In this document: positions 61,341 through 64,000 of the stretch, piece after piece
Layout: each line of letters starts with the position of its first letter
Numbering within the stretch: the stretch's first letter is position 1
DNA from: Mycoplana dimorpha
Lineage (GTDB): Bacteria; Pseudomonadota; Alphaproteobacteria; Rhizobiales; Rhizobiaceae
Assembly (NCBI RefSeq): GCF_003046475.1
Contig: NZ_PZZZ01000010.1
Location: 62,001 to 126,000, forward strand
Direction: 5' to 3'
DNA: 64,000 nt
Program-made: the position numbers and the translations under genes
The notes under the pieces: generated by a model
Databases searched by the model: none
The model's input: only the letters and a program-made list of their open reading frames with translations
Told to the model about the DNA's origin: nothing

Positions 61341-62594
61341 TCAGGCGGGGCGGACGAGAATGTGCTTTTTCTTGCCGAGCGACAGCTTGATCACGCCGTC
61401 GGCGGTGACGTCTGCGCCGCCGATCGTCATGCGTTCGTCGGCCGCCGCGTTGTCGTTGATGCGCACCGCGCCGCCCTGGACATGCCGGCGGGCCTCGCCG
61501 TTGGACGCGGCAAGGCCGGCCCGGACGATCAGGGAAAGCAGGCCGATGCCACCTTCGAGTTCGCCGGTCGGGACCTCGATCGAGGGGAGGTTCTCGGCAA
61601 TCGCACCTTCCTCGAAGGTCTTGCGGGCGGTTTCTGCCGCCTGCTCCGCATTCTCCCGGCCATGCAGCATGGCAGTGACTTCGGTGGCGAGGATCTTCTT
61701 GACCTCGTTGATCTCCGAGCCGCCGAGTGCGGAAAGGCGGGCGATCTCGTCCATCGGCAGCGTCGTGTAGAGCTTGAGGAAGCGGGTGACGTCGGCGTCC
61801 TCGGTGTTGCGCCAGTACTGCCAGAAGTCATAGGCCGACAGCATGTCGGGGTTGAGCCACACGGCACCGGAAAGCGACTTGCCCATCTTGGCGCCCGAGG
61901 CGGTGGTCAAAAGCGGCGAGGTCAGCGCGTAGAGCTGCGGGGTGCCCATGCGGTGGCCGAGGTCGAGGCCGTTGATGATGTTGCCCCACTGGTCGGAGCC
62001 GCCCATCTGCAGCCGCGTGCCGTAGCGCTTGTTCAGCTCCACGAAGTCGTAGGCCTGCAGGATCATGTAGTTGAATTCGAGGAAGGACAGCGACTGCTCG
62101 CGGTCGAGGCGCATCTTGACGCTGTCGAACGACAGCATGCGATTGACCGAGAAGTGCCGGCCGACGTCGCGCAGGAATTCGAGGTAGTTGATGCCGAGCA
62201 GCCAGTCGGCATTGTTGATCATCAGCGCGTCCTTGGGGCCGTCGCCGTAGGTCAGGTAGCTCGAGAACACCTTCTTGATCGAGGCGATGTTGGCGTCGAT
62301 CGTCTCCGGCGTCATCAGCTGGCGCGCCTCGTCCTTGAACGAGGGGTCGCCGACCATGCCGGTGCCGCCGCCCATCAGCGAGATCGGCCGGTGGCCGGTC
62401 TGCTGGAACCAGTGCAGCATCATGATCTGGATCAGCCCGCCGGCGTGCAGGCTCGGCGCGGTCGGGTCGAAGCCGATGTAGGCCGTCACGGTTTCCTTGG
62501 CGAGCAGGTCGTCGAGGCCGGTCTCATCCGAGATCTGGTGGATAAAGCCGCGCTCGCTGAGCGTGCGAAGGAAATCTGACTTGAAACCCGACAT
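61341..62594 (-). CDS. tyrS: tyrosyl-tRNA synthetase
   Basis: 417-residue class I synthetase charging tRNA-Tyr. N-terminal Rossmann core with the HIGH-equivalent [11 protein letters not shown], the tyrosine-binding region [17 protein letters not shown], and the KMSKS-equivalent [13 protein letters not shown]; a C-terminal S4-like domain ([13 protein letters not shown]) follows. Length is the bacterial norm. The ATG at 62594 ([16 protein letters not shown]) follows AAGAGAAG. It is divergent from anmK. Confidence 0.97.
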   Translation of the reverse strand: MSGFKSDFLRTLSERGFIHQISDETGLDDLLAKETVTAYIGFDPTAPSLHAGGLIQIMMLHWFQQTGHRPISLMGGGTGMVGDPSFKDEARQLMTPETIDANIASIKKVFSSYLTYGDGPKDALMINNADWLLGINYLEFLRDVGRHFSVNRMLSFDSVKMRLDREQSLSFLEFNYMILQAYDFVELNKRYGTRLQMGGSDQWGNIINGLDLGHRMGTPQLYALTSPLLTTASGAKMGKSLSGAVWLNPDMLSAYDFWQYWRNTEDADVTRFLKLYTTLPMDEIARLSALGGSEINEVKKILATEVTAMLHGRENAEQAAETARKTFEEGAIAENLPSIEVPTGELEGGIGLLSLIVRAGLAASNGEARRHVQGGAVRINDNAAADERMTIGGADVTADGVIKLSLGKKKHILVRPA

Positions 62595-62661
62595 TGGTCT
62601 TCTCTTGCGTAAGGGAGGTTTTCTTGAACGAAGCCGCGCCTGTAGCACTGATTTCGCCCAT

Positions 62662-62680
62662 AATCACTCCAAAAGTGATT
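62662..62680. promoter_or_regulatory. inverted repeat upstream of anmK, candidate operator
   Basis: Perfect 7-bp inverted repeat AATCACT-N5-AGTGATT, 14 bases upstream of the anmK ATG and about 70 bases upstream of tyrS. No T-run follows, so an operator is more likely than a terminator. The binding protein is unknown; a regulator of anhydro-sugar recycling would be logical. Confidence 0.4.
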
Positions 62681-62693
62681 CTGGAATATTGCC

Positions 62694-63818
62694 ATGGGAC
62701 AGACAAAAACCGCGTTCGGCCTGATGAGCGGCACCAGCATGGACGGCATCGACGTCGCGCTGCTGCGCACTGACGGCGATCAGTTGCTCGAACGCGGCCC
62801 GGGGATGGGCTTTGCCTATGACGCCGGCTTTCGCCGGCGTCTGCAGGCAGCGCTTGAGACCGCGAAGGCGATCAGCCGGCGCGACGAGCGGCCCGGCGAT
62901 CTTGTTGCGGTCGAACGGGAACTGACGTGGCGCCATGCCGATGCCGTGAGGTCTTTCCTTCAGGAAAACAGGCTGTTGCCGTCGGATGTTGATGTGATCG
63001 GCTTCCACGGCCAGACGGTGCTGCATCGGCCGGACCAGGCGCTGACCGTGCAACTCGGCGACGGCGCACTGCTGGCGCGCGAGACTGGCGTCTCGGTCGT
63101 CTTCGACATGCGTGCCAACGACATGGTGCATGGCGGGCAGGGGGCGCCGCTCATCCCCGTCTACCATGCGGCGCTGGCGCGCAACCTGCCGCCGCAATGC
63201 GCCTTTCCGGTGGTGTTCGTCAACATCGGCGGCATATCGAACCTCACCTATGTCGATGCGGGCGGCCAGATCGTTGCCTTCGACAGCGGTCCCGGAAACA
63301 CGCTGATCGACCAGTGGGTCGAGGCGCATGCCGGCATCCCCTTCGATCAGGGCGGCATGATCGCCAGCGAAGGGCGGGTGCTGTCCGGCCTTGTGGCGCG
63401 CTACCTTGCCAACCCGTTCTTCACGGGGAGCAAGCGGCGCTCGCTCGATCGTAACGATTTCACGCTGCCGGCCGATGCCGAGGCGACGCTGGAGGACGGC
63501 GCACGCACGCTCGCCCATGTGACGGCCGCGGCGATCCTCAAGTCTGCGGGGCATCTGCCGGCACGGCCGAAGACCTTTGTCGTCTGCGGCGGGGGGCGGC
63601 TCAACCGGGTGATCATGGGCGACTTGGCCGAATTGGCTGCGGCTGAAGGGGCAACCGTGATGGGCGCGGAAGCGGCGGGGCTGAACGGTGACAGCATGGA
63701 GGCGGAGGCCTGGGCCTATCTCGCCGTGCGTTCGCTGGAGGGGCTGCCATTGACGTTTCCCGGCACGACCGGGGTGCGGGCGCCGGTTTCGGGCGGGGTG
63801 TTGGCTGTCCCGGCATGA
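62694..63818 (+). CDS. anmK: anhydro-N-acetylmuramic acid kinase
   Basis: 374-residue ASKHA-fold kinase that converts 1,6-anhydroMurNAc to MurNAc 6-phosphate during cell-wall recycling. N-terminal phosphate loop [36 protein letters not shown] and [10 protein letters not shown] are diagnostic. The C-terminal ATP-binding [12 protein letters not shown] is intact. Length matches (about 370). Starts at ATG 62694 after the inverted repeat. Confidence 0.96.
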   Translation: MGQTKTAFGLMSGTSMDGIDVALLRTDGDQLLERGPGMGFAYDAGFRRRLQAALETAKAISRRDERPGDLVAVERELTWRHADAVRSFLQENRLLPSDVDVIGFHGQTVLHRPDQALTVQLGDGALLARETGVSVVFDMRANDMVHGGQGAPLIPVYHAALARNLPPQCAFPVVFVNIGGISNLTYVDAGGQIVAFDSGPGNTLIDQWVEAHAGIPFDQGGMIASEGRVLSGLVARYLANPFFTGSKRRSLDRNDFTLPADAEATLEDGARTLAHVTAAAILKSAGHLPARPKTFVVCGGGRLNRVIMGDLAELAAAEGATVMGAEAAGLNGDSMEAEAWAYLAVRSLEGLPLTFPGTTGVRAPVSGGVLAVPA

Positions 63819-63826
63819 TAGGGCAA

Positions 63827-63855
63827 GAAAAAACCCGCCGGAGAAACCGGCGGGT
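63827..63855 (-). terminator. intrinsic terminator of the reverse-strand hydrolase gene
   Basis: Nine-bp stem ACCCGCCGG/CCGGCGGGT with a 5-base loop, followed on the reverse strand by a run of T residues (seen as GAAAAAAC on the forward strand). It is 26 bases after the hydrolase stop. Confidence 0.75.
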
Positions 63856-63880
63856 CGGATAGGCTTGTTGATTTATCCGA

Positions 63881-64000
63881 TCAACGAATCCGCTTGGCCG
63901 CCGGCTCCGGCGTCAGTTCGCCCGCGAGGCGGCGGTCCAGGTAATCCTCGCACTCGGCCATCAGCGTCTCCATGTGGCCGTTGAAGAAATGGTTGGCGCC
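63881..64000 (-). CDS. alpha/beta hydrolase, 3' end (partial)
   Basis: Only the last 39 residues are present; the gene continues beyond the right edge. The reading frame on the reverse strand encodes GANHFFNGHMETLMAECEDY and ends AAKRIR before a TGA. GANHFF with the catalytic-type histidine is typical of the C-terminus of COG2945-type alpha/beta hydrolases (dienelactone hydrolase-like fold). The identification is tentative because of the short length. Confidence 0.6.
   Translation of the reverse strand, partial: GANHFFNGHMETLMAECEDYLDRRLAGELTPEPAAKRIR

Overview
This window looks like chromosomal DNA of a Rhizobiaceae alphaproteobacterium in the Rhizobium/Sinorhizobium/Shinella range. The reasons are the high GC content, the gene order (nuoLMN-birA-rnj-mce-proS-lolCD-dnaE; recA-alaS; purC-purS-purQ-purL-bolA-grxD), a short bacterial/eukaryote-like ProS, a DUF1476 ATPase-inhibitor gene, an RNase J instead of an RNase E-only context, and direct-repeat (GAAC-N7-GAAC) LexA boxes. 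It is mostly a core-genome region. I see no prophage, insertion sequence, integron, CRISPR array, rRNA or tRNA gene.

Layout. 1-6846: end of the complex I operon (nuoL 3' end, nuoM, nuoN), running with overlaps or short gaps into birA, rnj, an acyl-CoA epimerase and a small membrane protein. 6847-7381: a 535-base gap holding a probable reverse-strand small RNA of the alpha-r9 type. 7382-10755: proS and the lipoprotein-release genes lolC/E and lolD. 10819-11641: a secreted FG-GAP-like protein, then a 28-residue membrane peptide behind a perfect LexA box. 11774-15271: dnaE. 15643-18898: the pseudouridine catabolism pair psuK-psuG, divergent from SOS-regulated recA. 19227-24751: alaS, a membrane diguanylate cyclase and icd. 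25010-33209: a secreted protein, a TrmJ-like methyltransferase overlapping an unusual glutamate racemase-GNAT fusion, a HerA-like ATPase, rpsD, glsA, ttcA and an inositol-monophosphatase family gene. 33277-42722, nearly all on the reverse strand: a Bcr/CflA transporter, grxD, bolA and the purine genes purL, purQ, purS, purC and purB, with a coiled-coil ORF, a lipoprotein and an ArsC-like gene interspersed, plus the forward ATPase-inhibitor gene. 42784-46921: a reverse-strand run of membrane and secreted proteins, rpe, a P1 peptidase and an orphan periplasmic binding protein.

47118-52822 is a forward cluster: flavin reductase, MoxR ATPase (CoxD-like), VWA protein (CoxE-like), two half-length XdhC/CoxF proteins, and a MoeA-like/MocA fusion. 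It looks like a maturation set for a molybdenum hydroxylase whose structural genes are not here. 52812-64000: Nudix hydrolase, RhlE-type helicase, M23 peptidase, DUF455 ferritin-like protein, Bcp peroxiredoxin, a 1127-residue AsmA/YhdP-like protein, tyrS, anmK and the 3' end of an alpha/beta hydrolase.

The most interesting signals are (1) the SOS-box-controlled 28-residue membrane peptide just upstream of dnaE, resembling in size, topology and control the Caulobacter division inhibitor SidA; (2) the MurI-GNAT fusion; (3) the structured small RNA between the DUF1467 gene and proS; and (4) the orphan Cox/Xdh-type maturation cluster with a split XdhC.
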